Below are positions 11,119-20,424 of a stretch of DNA of 33,701 nucleotides, piece after piece; position 1 is the first letter of the stretch, and every line of letters begins with the position of its first letter. The stretch spans positions 1-33,701 of the forward strand of contig DJIW01000028.1 of assembly GCA_002433805.1 (NCBI GenBank). Reading direction: 5' to 3'. The position numbers were made by a program, and so were the translations under genes. The notes under the pieces are model-generated. The model was given only the letters and a program-made list of their open reading frames with translations, did no database searches and was not told where the DNA came from. The DNA comes from Competibacteraceae bacterium UBA6584 (GTDB taxonomy: Bacteria; Pseudomonadota; Gammaproteobacteria; Competibacterales; Competibacteraceae).

Positions 11119-12351
11119 TCAAAAATTTCCCTGAAACCAACTCATCATCCGGGTCCACAACCCCTGGCGGCCCGCGCGTGATATCGGATTCGACCTCAGC
11201 GGCCGATTTTCATGGCCAAACAACAACAACCCCACCGCGGTGGCGTAAATTGGATTGCGCACCACATCCTGCAAGCCCGCCACATCGTGGGGGAAACCCA
11301 GCCGCACCGGCATGTGTAAAATCTCTTCGGCCAGCTCCACGACCCCGTCCATCTTGGAACTGCCCCCGGTCATCACCACGCCGGCCGCGATCAAATTCTC
11401 AAAGCCGCTGCGCTGCAGCTCCGCCTGAGCCAGCTCGAAAAATTCCTCGTAGCGCGGCTCCACGACTTCGGCCAGCGCGTGGCGCGAGAGCGAGCGCGGC
11501 GCGCGGTCGCCGACGCTGGTGACGTCGATGCGCTCGTCCTGGCGCGCCAGCTGTTTGAGGCAGCAGGCGTGCTTGATCTTGATTTCCTCGGCCGACTGGG
11601 CCGGGGCGCGGAACGCCACGGCGATGTCGTTGGTGACCTGATCGCCGGCGATGGGAATCACGGCGGTATGGCTGATCGCTCCGTGGGTGAACACCGCCAA
11701 ATCGGTGGTGCCGCCGCCGATATCCATCAAGCAGACGCCCAAATCTTTTTCGTCCGGGGCCAAGACCGCCCGGCTGGAAGCGAGCTGTTGCAAGATGATG
11801 TCGTCCACCTCCAGGCCGCAGCGCTGCACGCATTTCACGATGTTCTGCGCCGCGCTGATCGCGCCGGTGACGACGTGCACTCGGGCTTCGAGCCGCACGC
11901 CCGACATCCCGACCGGGTCTTGAATGCCTTCCTGGTTATCGACGATGAACTCCTGCGGCAGGATGTGCAGGATTTTCTGATCGGCCGGAATGGCGATCAC
12001 CCGCGCCGCCTCCATCACCCGATCCACGTCCTGCGGGGTGACTTCCCGATTCTTGATGGCGGTGACGCCGTGCGAGTTGAGGCCCCGGATATGGCTTCCG
12101 GAAATGCCGGTATACACCGAATGAATCCGGCAGCCCGCCATTTGCTCGGCCGCCTCGATGGCTCGCTGAATCGACTGCACGGTGGATTCGATGTTGACCA
12201 CGACTCCTTTTTTCAGGCCCCGCGAGGGATGCGAACCGAACCCGACCACCTCGATGCCGCCGTCGGGGTTGACCTCGCCGACGATGGCGACCACCTTGGA
12301 GGTGCCGATATCGAGCCCGACGATCAAATTCTTCTCTTCTTTTCTGGACAT
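11119..12351 (-). CDS. ftsA: Cell division protein FtsA (Z-ring membrane anchor)
   Basis: FtsA is an actin-like protein that tethers FtsZ to the inner membrane and recruits later division proteins. The product is 410 residues (E. coli 420). The actin-fold nucleotide motifs are IVGLDIGTSKVVAIVGEV near residue 9, CLMDIGGGTTDLAVFTHG in the middle and AAGVVMTGGSSKMDGVVEL near the end of the fold. The C terminus GLWTRMMSWFQGNF is the amphipathic membrane-targeting helix. ATG 12351 has GGAG 5 nt upstream; open frame further upstream belongs to a shadow of ftsQ. The ftsQ stop is 20 bp upstream and ftsZ starts 58 bp downstream, the usual ftsQAZ order. Confidence 0.97.
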   Translation of the reverse strand: MSRKEEKNLIVGLDIGTSKVVAIVGEVNPDGGIEVVGFGSHPSRGLKKGVVVNIESTVQSIQRAIEAAEQMAGCRIHSVYTGISGSHIRGLNSHGVTAIKNREVTPQDVDRVMEAARVIAIPADQKILHILPQEFIVDNQEGIQDPVGMSGVRLEARVHVVTGAISAAQNIVKCVQRCGLEVDDIILQQLASSRAVLAPDEKDLGVCLMDIGGGTTDLAVFTHGAISHTAVIPIAGDQVTNDIAVAFRAPAQSAEEIKIKHACCLKQLARQDERIDVTSVGDRAPRSLSRHALAEVVEPRYEEFFELAQAELQRSGFENLIAAGVVMTGGSSKMDGVVELAEEILHMPVRLGFPHDVAGLQDVVRNPIYATAVGLLLFGHENRPLRSNPISRAGRQGLWTRMMSWFQGNF

Positions 12352-12371
12352 CACGACTCCATTGCCGACGC

Positions 12372-13178
12372 TCACCCCGCCGCGGGGACCGCGCGATCCG
12401 CCTTCCACCGCACGGCGAACCCGTTGACGTAGCGCAAATCCACCACTGCGATCCGCTCGATTTGCCAGGCCAGCAAGCGCGGGTAAACCCGCGCCAAGCG
12501 CCGCAGCCGCTGCTCGAACTCCTCGCGGCCCAGATACACCTGCAGGCCGTTGTCGAAAGTCAGCCACCACGCCCGGCGGGCGTCTTGCACCAAGCGCACC
12601 AGTTTCAGCCCGAGCGGGTCTAACAAGGCCCGCGCTTCCCGATACGCCTCGATCAGTAGCTTTTCATGGCCGTCCGGACCGGCCAGCTTCGGCCAGGGTC
12701 CGGGTTGGCGCAACACGCTCGGCCGGAACCGAACGCCGTTGACATCCACCATCTCCTGTTCGCCCCAATGCCCGAAGGCGACGCGCTCGCGCAGCTTGAT
12801 ATGCACGCTGTCGGGCCACCAGCGCCGCACCGAAACCGTCTCGATCCACGGGTTGCCGGCCAGGGCCGCGTTCAAGTCGTCCAGGTTGGCGACGAAAAAA
12901 TTTTGACCCACGTAGGTTTTCGCGAGGCTTTGAAAATCGGCCTCCGCCAGATTGCGCAATTCGCCCTCGATGCGGACCTGACGCAGCGGGAACGCGCCCG
13001 GCTCCCGCAGCTTCTGGCCGCCGATCCGGGCGCCGTGGCCGACCGCCGCGAACACCAGCGCCACGCCCAACCACCGCAGCGGCGGACCCCAAACCTTCTT
13101 CCACTCATCCCGCCGGTTCGACGGTTCGCGCTTGAGCGGCGTCGCGCCCCGATGGTGGCGTTTTTTCCAGAATCGCAT
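12372..13178 (-). CDS. ftsQ: Cell division protein FtsQ
   Basis: FtsQ is a bitopic inner-membrane protein that bridges the cytoplasmic and periplasmic parts of the divisome by binding FtsB/FtsL. The product is 268 residues (E. coli 276). A basic cytoplasmic tail of about 30 residues precedes one membrane segment at about 33-52. The POTRA domain starts at about 64 (FPLRQVRIEGEL) and runs to about 135, including NPWIETVSVRRWWPDSVHIKLRE split across its core strands, followed by the beta domain up to about 255 (LRYVNGFAVRW). ATG 13178 lies 13 bp after the ddl stop; the Shine-Dalgarno sequence is weak, so coupling with ddl is likely. Confidence 0.94.
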   Translation of the reverse strand: MRFWKKRHHRGATPLKREPSNRRDEWKKVWGPPLRWLGVALVFAAVGHGARIGGQKLREPGAFPLRQVRIEGELRNLAEADFQSLAKTYVGQNFFVANLDDLNAALAGNPWIETVSVRRWWPDSVHIKLRERVAFGHWGEQEMVDVNGVRFRPSVLRQPGPWPKLAGPDGHEKLLIEAYREARALLDPLGLKLVRLVQDARRAWWLTFDNGLQVYLGREEFEQRLRRLARVYPRLLAWQIERIAVVDLRYVNGFAVRWKADRAVPAAG

Positions 13179-13191
13179 GGCCGGCGTCCGC

Positions 13192-14142
13192 TCAGTCAGC
13201 CCGCGCCAGACTGGTTTCCAGGATGCGCCAGACCAGTTCCCCGAAATTCAAACCGGTCGCGCGCGCCGCCATCGGCACCAGGCTGTGATCGGTCATGCCG
13301 GGCACGGTGTTCACCTCCAGCAGCCACGGTCGGTCCTCGCTGTCCACCAACAAATCCACCCGCCCCCAACCGTAGCCGCCCACGGCGGCGTACGCTTGGC
13401 GCACCAGTTCTTGCAGTTCCGCTTCCCGCGCCTCGGGCAACCCGCAGGGACACAGATAGCGGGTGTCGTCGGCGTGGTATTTGGCTTCGTAGTCGTAAAA
13501 CGCGCGCGGCGTTTCCAGGCGGATCAACGGCAGCGCCTGGCCCTGGAGCACCGCGCCGGTGTATTCCCGCCCCTGAATCCAGGGCTCGACCAGCACCGGC
13601 GAATCGCAAGCGGCGGCCCGCGTCCACGCCTCCTTCAACTGTTCGGCTCGATCGACCCGGCTGATGCCGATGCTGGAACCCTCCCGCGAGGGCTTCACCG
13701 CCAGCGGCAAACCCAATTCGCCGGCGGCCGCCGTCAGCTCCGCCGCGCTTTCAACGATACGATAGGCCGGAGTCGGCAAGCCCATCCCCAGCCAAAGCTG
13801 CTTGGTGCGCAATTTGTCCATGCCCAGCGCCGAGGCCATCACCCCGCTGCCGGTATAAGGCAGGCCGAGCGTCTCCAACGCGCCTTGAATGACGCCGTCC
13901 TCGCCGCCGCGCCCGTGCAAGATGACGAACGCCCGGTCGAACCGGCCGGCGGCCAGCGTTTGCAAGACCGCGCGGTCGGCGTCGATTCCGTGCGCGTCCA
14001 CGTTCGAGGCCCGCAGCGCCGCCAGCACCGCCGCGCCGCTTTTGAGCGACACCTCCCGTTCCGCCGACCAGCCGCCCATCAGCACCGCCACCTTGCCGAA
14101 AGCCGTCGGATCGCTCACCGCCGTTCGCCGCGTCTGTTGCAT
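13192..14142 (-). CDS. ddl: D-alanine--D-alanine ligase (DdlB type)
   Basis: This ATP-grasp enzyme makes the D-Ala-D-Ala dipeptide that MurF adds to the peptidoglycan precursor. The product is 316 residues (E. coli DdlB 306). It shows GKVAVLMGGWSAEREVSLKSG split over the first strand and loop near 16-36, LHGRGGEDG at about 75-83, the ATP-grasp motif KPSREGSSIGI, the flexible-loop YDYEAKY and the metal-binding EVNTVPGMTDHS. ATG 14142 has GAGGGGA 7 nt upstream. It sits between murC and ftsQ exactly as ddlB does in E. coli and Pseudomonas. murB, which in some lineages lies between murC and ddl, is not in this window. Confidence 0.96.
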   Translation of the reverse strand: MQQTRRTAVSDPTAFGKVAVLMGGWSAEREVSLKSGAAVLAALRASNVDAHGIDADRAVLQTLAAGRFDRAFVILHGRGGEDGVIQGALETLGLPYTGSGVMASALGMDKLRTKQLWLGMGLPTPAYRIVESAAELTAAAGELGLPLAVKPSREGSSIGISRVDRAEQLKEAWTRAAACDSPVLVEPWIQGREYTGAVLQGQALPLIRLETPRAFYDYEAKYHADDTRYLCPCGLPEAREAELQELVRQAYAAVGGYGWGRVDLLVDSEDRPWLLEVNTVPGMTDHSLVPMAARATGLNFGELVWRILETSLARAD

Positions 14143-14196
14143 TCGCTGTTCCCCTCACTTGCCTTTGCCTGAACGCACATGTCGGTCGCGCGGATC

Positions 14197-15642
14197 TCAG
14201 CGCGTGTCCGGCAAGCCGTCGCGGCCCAGTTGCGCCGCCATCGAGCCGATGTCCCCGGCCCCCATCAGCAGCACTAAATCGCCGTCGCGCAGCAAGCGCG
14301 GCAGCACCGCCGGCAGATCGGCGGCGCGCTCGACAAAAACCGGCTGGACTTTGCCGCGCGCGCGGATCGCCCGGCTGAGGCTGCGCCCGTCCGCGCCGGG
14401 GATCGGTTTTTCACCGGCTGGATACACCTCCAGCAGGATCAAGCTGTCCACCTCGGACAGCACCAGGGCAAAGTCGTCGAACAGGTCCTGGGTCCGGCTG
14501 TAGCGGTGCGGCTGAAAAGCCAACACCACGCGCCGCTGCGGCCAAGCGCCGCGCAACGCCGCCAGCACCGCTTGAATCTCGCGGGGGTGATGGCCGTAAT
14601 CCTCCATCACCGCCGCCCGCCCGCCATCGGGCAAGGCCACTTCGCCGTGCTGTTGAAACCGCCGGCCGATGCCCTGGAAATTTTGCAAGGCGCGGCGGAT
14701 GGCGGTTTCCGACACGCCCAGTTCGTGGGCGATGGCCAACGCGGCCAGGGCGTTGAGGACGCTGTGGCGGCCCGGCAAGTTCAAGGTGATCGGCAAGGGC
14801 GATTTGAGATTGGGCAGATGGGCCAAAAAGCGGGTCCGCAACCCCTCTTGCGCGATGTCGGTCGCCCGGGCGTCGCAATCCTCGCTGGTCCCGTAGGTCA
14901 ACACCGGGCGGCTGACGCGCGGCAAAATCGCCCGCACCTGGGGGTCGTCGGTGCACAGCACCGCCAAGCCGTAAAAGGGCAAGTGGTGCAGGAATTCGAT
15001 GAAGGTTTCGCGCAGCCGCTCGAAATCGCCGCCGTAGGTCGGCAAATGGTCGGCGTCGATGTTGGTGACCACCGAGACCATGGGCTGCAAGAACAAAAAT
15101 GAGGCGTCGCTCTCATCGGCTTCGGCCACCAGATAGCGGCCGCCGCCGAGCCGGGCGTTGGCCCCGGCGCTGTTCAAGCGCCCGCCGATCACGAAGGTCG
15201 GATCCAACCCCCCTTCAGCCAGCAAGCTGGTGATCAGGCTGGTGGTGGTGGTCTTGCCGTGGGTGCCGGCGACGGCGATGCCGTAGCGGAACCGCATCAG
15301 TTCAGCCAGCATCTCGGCGCGCGGCACCACCGGCACCCGCGCCGCCCGCGCCGCCGTCACTTCGGGATTGTCCTCGGCCACCGCGCTGGAAATCACCACC
15401 ACATCGCAGCCGGCGACATGCTCGGCCAGATGGCCTTGCCGGAATATCGCGCCCAACTGCTCCAAGCGCGCGGTGACCGCGCTGGCCCGCAGATCCGAAC
15501 CGGAGACGTTGTAGCCCAGGTTCAGCAGCACCTCGGCGATACCGCTCATCCCGGCTCCGCCGATGCCGACGAAATGAATGTGGCGGATCCGGCGCATGTC
15601 GCGCCAGGCTTCCGGAATTGCCGCCAGGCTAGGTTTTCCCAT
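14197..15642 (-). CDS. murC: UDP-N-acetylmuramate--L-alanine ligase MurC
   Basis: MurC adds L-Ala to UDP-MurNAc, the first amino acid of the stem peptide. The product is 481 residues (E. coli 491). HIHFVGIGGAGMSGIAEVL at about 21-39 is the UDP-binding Rossmann region and GTHGKT at 126-131 is the ATP P-loop. EADESDASF and the C-terminal AGDIGSMAAQL also match the family. I start it at ATG 15642 rather than ATG 15678: 15642 has a strong GGGAG 8 nt upstream, and it leaves 15 residues before MRRIRHIHFVG, the same number as in E. coli. The gene lies directly after murG (39 bp gap) and 54 bp before ddl. Confidence 0.95.
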   Translation of the reverse strand: MGKPSLAAIPEAWRDMRRIRHIHFVGIGGAGMSGIAEVLLNLGYNVSGSDLRASAVTARLEQLGAIFRQGHLAEHVAGCDVVVISSAVAEDNPEVTAARAARVPVVPRAEMLAELMRFRYGIAVAGTHGKTTTTSLITSLLAEGGLDPTFVIGGRLNSAGANARLGGGRYLVAEADESDASFLFLQPMVSVVTNIDADHLPTYGGDFERLRETFIEFLHHLPFYGLAVLCTDDPQVRAILPRVSRPVLTYGTSEDCDARATDIAQEGLRTRFLAHLPNLKSPLPITLNLPGRHSVLNALAALAIAHELGVSETAIRRALQNFQGIGRRFQQHGEVALPDGGRAAVMEDYGHHPREIQAVLAALRGAWPQRRVVLAFQPHRYSRTQDLFDDFALVLSEVDSLILLEVYPAGEKPIPGADGRSLSRAIRARGKVQPVFVERAADLPAVLPRLLRDGDLVLLMGAGDIGSMAAQLGRDGLPDTR

Positions 15643-15650
15643 CTCGCCCT

Positions 15651-15655
15651 CTCCC
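15651..15655 (-). promoter_or_regulatory. Ribosome binding site that fixes the murC start
   Basis: GGGAG on the - strand lies 8 nt before ATG 15642. The upstream ATG 15678 has no such site. Confidence 0.6.
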
Positions 15656-15681
15656 GTTACATCGATCAACTGGTCCATCCA

Positions 15682-16767
15682 TCACCCGCGCGCCTGTTCG
15701 AGGCACGCCCTCGCCACCTGCTCGGCGGCTTCGAATTGGGCCAAGGTCCGGGCTGCCTCGGCCATCATGAGCAACCGCCCGCGATCGTGGAGCCGCTCGC
15801 GTAGCAAAGCGGCCAGCCCTTCGGCCGTCAGTTCGTCCTGCTGGCGGATCAACGCCGCGCCGCCGCGCTCCAAAAATCGGGCGTTGGCGGTCTGATGGTC
15901 GTCCACCGCGAACGGGAACGGCACCAGGATCGACCCGACGCCCGCCGCCGCCAGTTCGGCCACGGTCAGCGCCCCGGCCCGGCACAACACCAGATCGGCC
16001 CATCCGTAAGCCTCGGCCATGTCCTCGATAAACGGCGTCAAGCGCGCCGTCACGCCGGCTTCCCGGTACGCGGCCTCCGCCGCCTCGCGCAACTGTCCGC
16101 CCGCCTGATGCCAGACCTCCGGGCGCTCGTGCTCCGCAAGCAACGCCAGCGCTCGGGGGACGAGTTGATTCAACGCCAACGCGCCTTGACTTCCGCCCAC
16201 CACCAACAGGCGCGGCAATCCGGCGCGGCCGGCGAACCGTTCCGCCGGCCCCGGCAACGCCGCGATCCGCTCCCGCACCGGATTGCCCACGGTCAGCGCC
16301 CGCCGCGCGCTCGGAAAGGTGGAGGGAAACGCCTCCAACACCCGGTCGGCGATCCGCGCCAGCCAGCGGTTGGTCAAGCCCGCGATGGCGTTTTGCTCGT
16401 GCACCACCAGCGGAATGCCGAGCGAGCGGGCCGCGACGCCGCCGGGCCCGCTGGCGAAACCGCCCATCCCCAGCACCACGCGCGGGCGCAGCCGCCGCAG
16501 GATCGTCCCGGCTTGCCACAAGGCCCGACCCAGCATCAACGGCATCTCCAGCGCCCGTCGCGCGCCCTTGCCGCGCAGCGCGGCGACGCCGACCCATTCG
16601 ATCGGAATTCCGGCTTTCGGCACCAGCGTCGCCTCCAGACCGCGCCGGGTGCCCATCCACACCACCGGCAGGCCGCGCTCGCGCAAGCGCTCGGCCACCG
16701 CCAGCGCCGGAAACACATGGCCGCCGGTGCCGCCGGCCATGATCAACACCGGCCGCGCCTCGTTCAT
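15682..16767 (-). CDS. murG: Lipid II synthase MurG (N-acetylglucosaminyltransferase)
   Basis: MurG is the peripheral inner-membrane GT28 enzyme that transfers GlcNAc from UDP-GlcNAc to lipid I. The product is 361 residues (E. coli 355). The first G loop is IMAGGTGGHVFPALAVAE near 9-26 with the catalytic-region His17; VLGMGGFASGPGGVAA is the second G loop and VVHEQNAIAGLTNRWL follows. The C-terminal half has LLVVGGSQGALALNQ, the third G loop, and AYGWADLVLCRAGALTVAE, which includes the UDP-GlcNAc site. ATG 16767 overlaps the ftsW TGA (ATGA junction). The long open frame extending upstream is a shadow over ftsW. Confidence 0.97.
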   Translation of the reverse strand: MNEARPVLIMAGGTGGHVFPALAVAERLRERGLPVVWMGTRRGLEATLVPKAGIPIEWVGVAALRGKGARRALEMPLMLGRALWQAGTILRRLRPRVVLGMGGFASGPGGVAARSLGIPLVVHEQNAIAGLTNRWLARIADRVLEAFPSTFPSARRALTVGNPVRERIAALPGPAERFAGRAGLPRLLVVGGSQGALALNQLVPRALALLAEHERPEVWHQAGGQLREAAEAAYREAGVTARLTPFIEDMAEAYGWADLVLCRAGALTVAELAAAGVGSILVPFPFAVDDHQTANARFLERGGAALIRQQDELTAEGLAALLRERLHDRGRLLMMAEAARTLAQFEAAEQVARACLEQARG

Positions 16768-17969
16768 TCGCCGTAACCTCCCCGCCGGGTTTCCCCGTCG
16801 ATGCGCAACAGCACCGCCAAGGTCACGCACATCACCACCACGCTGCTCCCGCCGTAGCTCATCAGCGGCAAGGTCAAGCCCTTGGTGGGCAACACGCCCA
16901 TGTTGACGCCCATGTTGAACAGCGCCTGGATTCCGAACCAAAGCCCGATGCCGTAAGCCAGATAGGAACAAAACTCCAAGCCCAAATCCTCGGCGCGGCG
17001 CGCGATCTTGAAAGCCCGCCACACCACGATCATGAATAAGGTGATGATGACCAGAATGCCGGTCAAACCGAATTCCTCGGCGAGCACGGCGAACAGAAAA
17101 TCCGTATGCGCCTCGGGCAGATAGAACAACTTCTGCACGCTCTGGCCCAGACCGACCCCGAACAGTTCGCCGCGGCCGATGGCGATCAGCGACTGGGCCA
17201 ATTGATAGCCCTTGCCGAACGGATCGTCCCAGGGGCGGAGAAAGCTCAACACCCGGTCCTGCCGGTAGGGCGAGGACAGAATCAGCACCGCCATGACGGC
17301 TGCGGTGCCCACTTGCAACGCGCCGAACTGCCAGAGGTTGACCCGGGCCAGGAACACCATCCCCAAGGCGGTCGCCATCAGCACCACCACGCTGCCGAAG
17401 TCCGGCTCCAGCAACAGCAGCACCGCCAGCACCGCCAGCACCGCCATCGGCCGGGCGAGCGCCAGCGCCGAGGTTTTAAAATCGGCCGTCTCTAACTCCT
17501 CGCCGTGGCGCTTGAGATAGCCCGCCACATAGATCAAGGCGAACAATTTGGCGATCTCCGAAACCTGGACGTTGATCGGGCCGACGCCGATCCAGCGGAT
17601 GCTGCCGTTAACCTCCCGGCCGACGCCGGGGATCAGCACCAGTATCAAAAGGCCGAACGCCGACGCCAACAACAGCGGCCCGGCCCTGCGCCAGCGCGCC
17701 ATCGGGACCTGATAGGCGACGCCCGCCGCCAGCAGCCCGACCATCACGAACACGCTCTGGCGGATCAAAAAATAAAACGGTTGCCCTTGGCCCGATTTTG
17801 GATCGGCGCTGATCGGGATCGAGGCCGACGCCACCATCAACAAGCCCAGCACCAGCAACAACAACGCCGCAACCAGGATCCAGGGATCGGGAAACGCCAA
17901 CGCCGAGCGGCGCTCGCCCGCGCTCGGCAGCCGGTTTCGAGCCCCGTGGGCGACGGCGGCGCCGGTCAT
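16764..17969 (-). CDS. ftsW: Septal peptidoglycan glycosyltransferase FtsW (SEDS)
   Basis: FtsW polymerises lipid II into glycan strands at the septum in complex with FtsI. The product is 401 residues (E. coli 414) with about ten membrane segments from residue 30 on. SEDS hallmarks are visible: GREVNGSIRWIGVGPINVQ, LLLEPDFGSVVVL with its conserved Asp, HTDFLFAVLAEEFG, and the C-terminal PLMSYGGSSVVV. RodA shares these motifs, but the position between murD and murG identifies FtsW. The start ATG 17969 overlaps the murD TGA (ATGA) and has AGGAG about 9 nt upstream. The stop overlaps the murG start in the same way. Confidence 0.97.
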   Translation of the reverse strand: MTGAAVAHGARNRLPSAGERRSALAFPDPWILVAALLLLVLGLLMVASASIPISADPKSGQGQPFYFLIRQSVFVMVGLLAAGVAYQVPMARWRRAGPLLLASAFGLLILVLIPGVGREVNGSIRWIGVGPINVQVSEIAKLFALIYVAGYLKRHGEELETADFKTSALALARPMAVLAVLAVLLLLEPDFGSVVVLMATALGMVFLARVNLWQFGALQVGTAAVMAVLILSSPYRQDRVLSFLRPWDDPFGKGYQLAQSLIAIGRGELFGVGLGQSVQKLFYLPEAHTDFLFAVLAEEFGLTGILVIITLFMIVVWRAFKIARRAEDLGLEFCSYLAYGIGLWFGIQALFNMGVNMGVLPTKGLTLPLMSYGGSSVVVMCVTLAVLLRIDGETRRGGYGE

Positions 17970-19324
17970 CGGTTCAAACTCCTGACGGCGGCGGCAAACA
18001 CCGTCCCGCGCTCCTCGTAGCCGCTATACATATCGAAGCTGGCGCACGCCGGCGACAACAACACGCTGTCGCCGGATTGGGCGCAGCGCGCCGCTTGAAT
18101 GACGGCCTGCTCCATGTCGGCGGCGCGCCAGACCGGCGCGCTCTCGCCCAAGGCGGCGGCGATCAACGGCGCGTCGCGACCGATCAGCACCACCGCCCGC
18201 GCCTTATCGGTCAAGGCCGCGCGCAACGGCGCGAAATCCTGGCCCTTGCCGTCGCCGCCGGCGATCAGCACCACGCGCCCCGGCAGGCCGCGCACCGCCG
18301 CCACCGTCGCGCCGACGTTGGTACCCTTGGAATCGTCGAACCAGCGCACGCCGTCGCGCTCCAGCACCAGCGTCGTGCGGTGCGCCAAGCCGGTGAATTC
18401 CCGCAGCGCGGCGAGCATTCCCTCCCGGCGCAAACCGAGCGCCTGACCCATGGCCAGCGCCGCCAGTGCGTTGGCGAGGTTGTGATCGCCGCTGATTTGC
18501 AATTCCGCCGCCGCGATCCACGGTTCCGCGCCGCGCGCCAGCCACGTCTCCCCGGCGTGCTGGCGCAGGCCGAACTGGCCCTCGCCCGGCGGGCTCAAGC
18601 TAAAGCGCAGCACCTGCCGGCCCGGCTCGACCATCGCCGCGACCGCGGGGTCGTCGCCGTTGATCACCATCGTCCCATCGCCTCGAAAAATCCGGCGCTT
18701 GGCGGCGATGTAATGATCGAGGGTGGCGTAGCGATCCATGTGGTCGGGGCTGATGTTAAGCACCGTCGCCACCCGCGCGTTCAGACTGTGGGTGGTTTCC
18801 AGCTGGAAGCTCGACAGTTCCAACACATACACGTCAAGCGGCTTGGCGGGGTCGGGATTTTGTTGTTCCGCCGACCACAACTCCAGCGCGGGGGTGCCGA
18901 GATTGCCGCCCACCGCCGCCCGAAGGCCCGCGAGCCGGGCCATCTCGCCCAGCAAGGTCGTCACCGTGCTCTTGCCGTTGGAACCGGTGATCGCCGCGAT
19001 GGGCGTCCGCGCCAATCGGACCAGCAATTCGATGTCGCCCCACACCGGAATACCGCGCGCGGCTGCTTGCGCGATCGCCGGCGTCGCCACCGCCACGCCC
19101 GGACTGACCAGCAGCCGCGCCGCCTTGGCCAACAGCGCGGGATCGAAACCGCCCAGATGGCACGGGAGTTCGGGAAATTCCGCGCGCAGCGCCGCCAGCC
19201 CCGGCGGGTCGCGCCGGCTGTCGGTCACCGCGACGCTCGCGCCCAGCGCCGCGAGCGCCCGCGCCGCCGACAAGCCGCTCTTGCCGAGTCCGACCACCAC
19301 GGTGGTTCCATCCAGTTGCAGCAC
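17966..19324 (-). CDS. murD: UDP-N-acetylmuramoyl-L-alanine--D-glutamate ligase MurD
   Basis: MurD adds D-Glu to UDP-MurNAc-L-Ala in the cytosol. From GTG 19324 the product is 452 residues (E. coli 438). The N terminus MLQLDGTTVVVGLGKSGLSA carries the UDP-binding loop. AAITGSNGKSTVTTLLGEM is the ATP P-loop, LNISPDHMDRY is the central motif with the metal-binding His, and WFDDSKGTNVGATVAA is the C-terminal domain signature. The GTG start is preferred because GGGGAGG lies 7 nt upstream and because open frame further upstream overlaps mraY and is unconserved. The mraY stop is 14 bp upstream and the stop overlaps the ftsW start. Confidence 0.96.
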   Translation of the reverse strand: MLQLDGTTVVVGLGKSGLSAARALAALGASVAVTDSRRDPPGLAALRAEFPELPCHLGGFDPALLAKAARLLVSPGVAVATPAIAQAAARGIPVWGDIELLVRLARTPIAAITGSNGKSTVTTLLGEMARLAGLRAAVGGNLGTPALELWSAEQQNPDPAKPLDVYVLELSSFQLETTHSLNARVATVLNISPDHMDRYATLDHYIAAKRRIFRGDGTMVINGDDPAVAAMVEPGRQVLRFSLSPPGEGQFGLRQHAGETWLARGAEPWIAAAELQISGDHNLANALAALAMGQALGLRREGMLAALREFTGLAHRTTLVLERDGVRWFDDSKGTNVGATVAAVRGLPGRVVLIAGGDGKGQDFAPLRAALTDKARAVVLIGRDAPLIAAALGESAPVWRAADMEQAVIQAARCAQSGDSVLLSPACASFDMYSGYEERGTVFAAAVRSLNR

Positions 19325-19331
19325 GCGCGGA

Positions 19332-19338
19332 CCTCCCC
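19332..19338 (-). promoter_or_regulatory. Ribosome binding site that fixes the murD start
   Basis: GGGGAGG on the - strand lies 7 nt before GTG 19324, one of the strongest Shine-Dalgarno matches in the cluster. It begins immediately after the mraY TGA. Confidence 0.65.
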
Positions 19339-20424
19339 TCAACGAATTTTCAGAGTTGAGAGTCCGACCAACACCAAAATGATGGTGATGATCCAGAATC
19401 GGACGATGACTTTCGGTTCCGGCCAGCCCTTGAGCTCGAAATGGTGATGCAAGGGCGCCATGCGGAAAATTCGTCGCCCGGTGAGTTTGAACGAGCCGAC
19501 TTGCAGGATGACCGACACGGTTTCCATGACGAACACCCCTCCCATCACGAACAGGACCAGCTCTTGACGGACCGCCACCGCGATCACGCCCAGCGCCGCG
19601 CCCAGCGCCAGCGCCCCGACATCGCCCATGAACACTTGCGCCGGATAGGCGTTGAACCACAGGAAGCCCAAGCCGGCTCCGACCATCGCGCCGCAGATCA
19701 CCATGACTTCACCCGCGCCCACGACATAAGGAATATCGAGATACCCCGCAAAGATCCGATTGCCGGACGCATAGCAGAATACGGCCAACGCCCCGGCCAC
19801 CATCACGGTCGGGACGATCGCCAGCCCGTCCAGCCCATCGGTCAGATTGACGGCGTTGCTGGCTCCGACGATGACGAAGTAGGTCAAGGGCACGAACAAC
19901 CACCCGAGATTCAAGGCCACGTTCTTGAAAAACGGCACGATCAACTGCGTTTCGACCGGCGTTTGCGCGGTCAGATACAACAGCAGCGCCGCCGTCAGGC
20001 CGACGATGGACTGCCAGGAATATTTCGCCCGCGCCGACAAGCCCTTAGAGTTGCGTAAGATCAGCTTCTTGTAATCGTCCGCCCATCCGATCACGCCGAA
20101 CGCCAGCGTGGTCAGCAGCACGATCCAGACATAATGATTGCGCGGGTCGCCCCACAGCAGGGTGGCGACCGCGATGGCCACCAGAATCAAGGCCCCGCCC
20201 ATGGTCGGGGTGCCGGCCTTGGCCAAGTGGCTTTTCGGGCCGTCCTCGCGGATCTGTTGGCCGATCTGATAGCGGCTCAAGCGCTGGATCATGGTCGGTC
20301 CGATGATGAGCGAGATCAGCAAAGCGGTCAGGGTCCCCAAAATGCCTCGCAAGGTCAGATATTGAAAGACGTTGAATCCTTTATAAACATTATCGGTCAG
20401 CCATTCGGCTAGCAGCACCAGCAT
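19339..20424 (-). CDS. mraY: Phospho-MurNAc-pentapeptide transferase MraY (lipid I synthase)
   Basis: MraY is a polytopic inner-membrane enzyme that transfers phospho-MurNAc-pentapeptide onto undecaprenyl phosphate. The product is 361 residues (E. coli 360) with about ten membrane segments. The Mg-binding and catalytic aspartates are Asp116/Asp117 in GWADDYKKLI, and the later NAVNLTDGLDGLA carries the third. APLHHHFELKGWPE is the HHH signature loop. ATG 20424 shares one base with the murF stop (TGATG) and has GGAGGG 9 nt upstream. murD follows after 14 bp. Confidence 0.98.
   Translation of the reverse strand: MLVLLAEWLTDNVYKGFNVFQYLTLRGILGTLTALLISLIIGPTMIQRLSRYQIGQQIREDGPKSHLAKAGTPTMGGALILVAIAVATLLWGDPRNHYVWIVLLTTLAFGVIGWADDYKKLILRNSKGLSARAKYSWQSIVGLTAALLLYLTAQTPVETQLIVPFFKNVALNLGWLFVPLTYFVIVGASNAVNLTDGLDGLAIVPTVMVAGALAVFCYASGNRIFAGYLDIPYVVGAGEVMVICGAMVGAGLGFLWFNAYPAQVFMGDVGALALGAALGVIAVAVRQELVLFVMGGVFVMETVSVILQVGSFKLTGRRIFRMAPLHHHFELKGWPEPKVIVRFWIITIILVLVGLSTLKIR

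Noticed and set aside
15643..15678. Longer murC start at ATG 15678
   Set aside because: It lacks a ribosome site, while ATG 15642 has a strong one and aligns with the E. coli N terminus.
15629..16660. 343-codon open frame within murG in another frame
   Set aside because: Composition is Gly/Ala/Arg-rich without motifs and MurG is unmistakable in the other frame.
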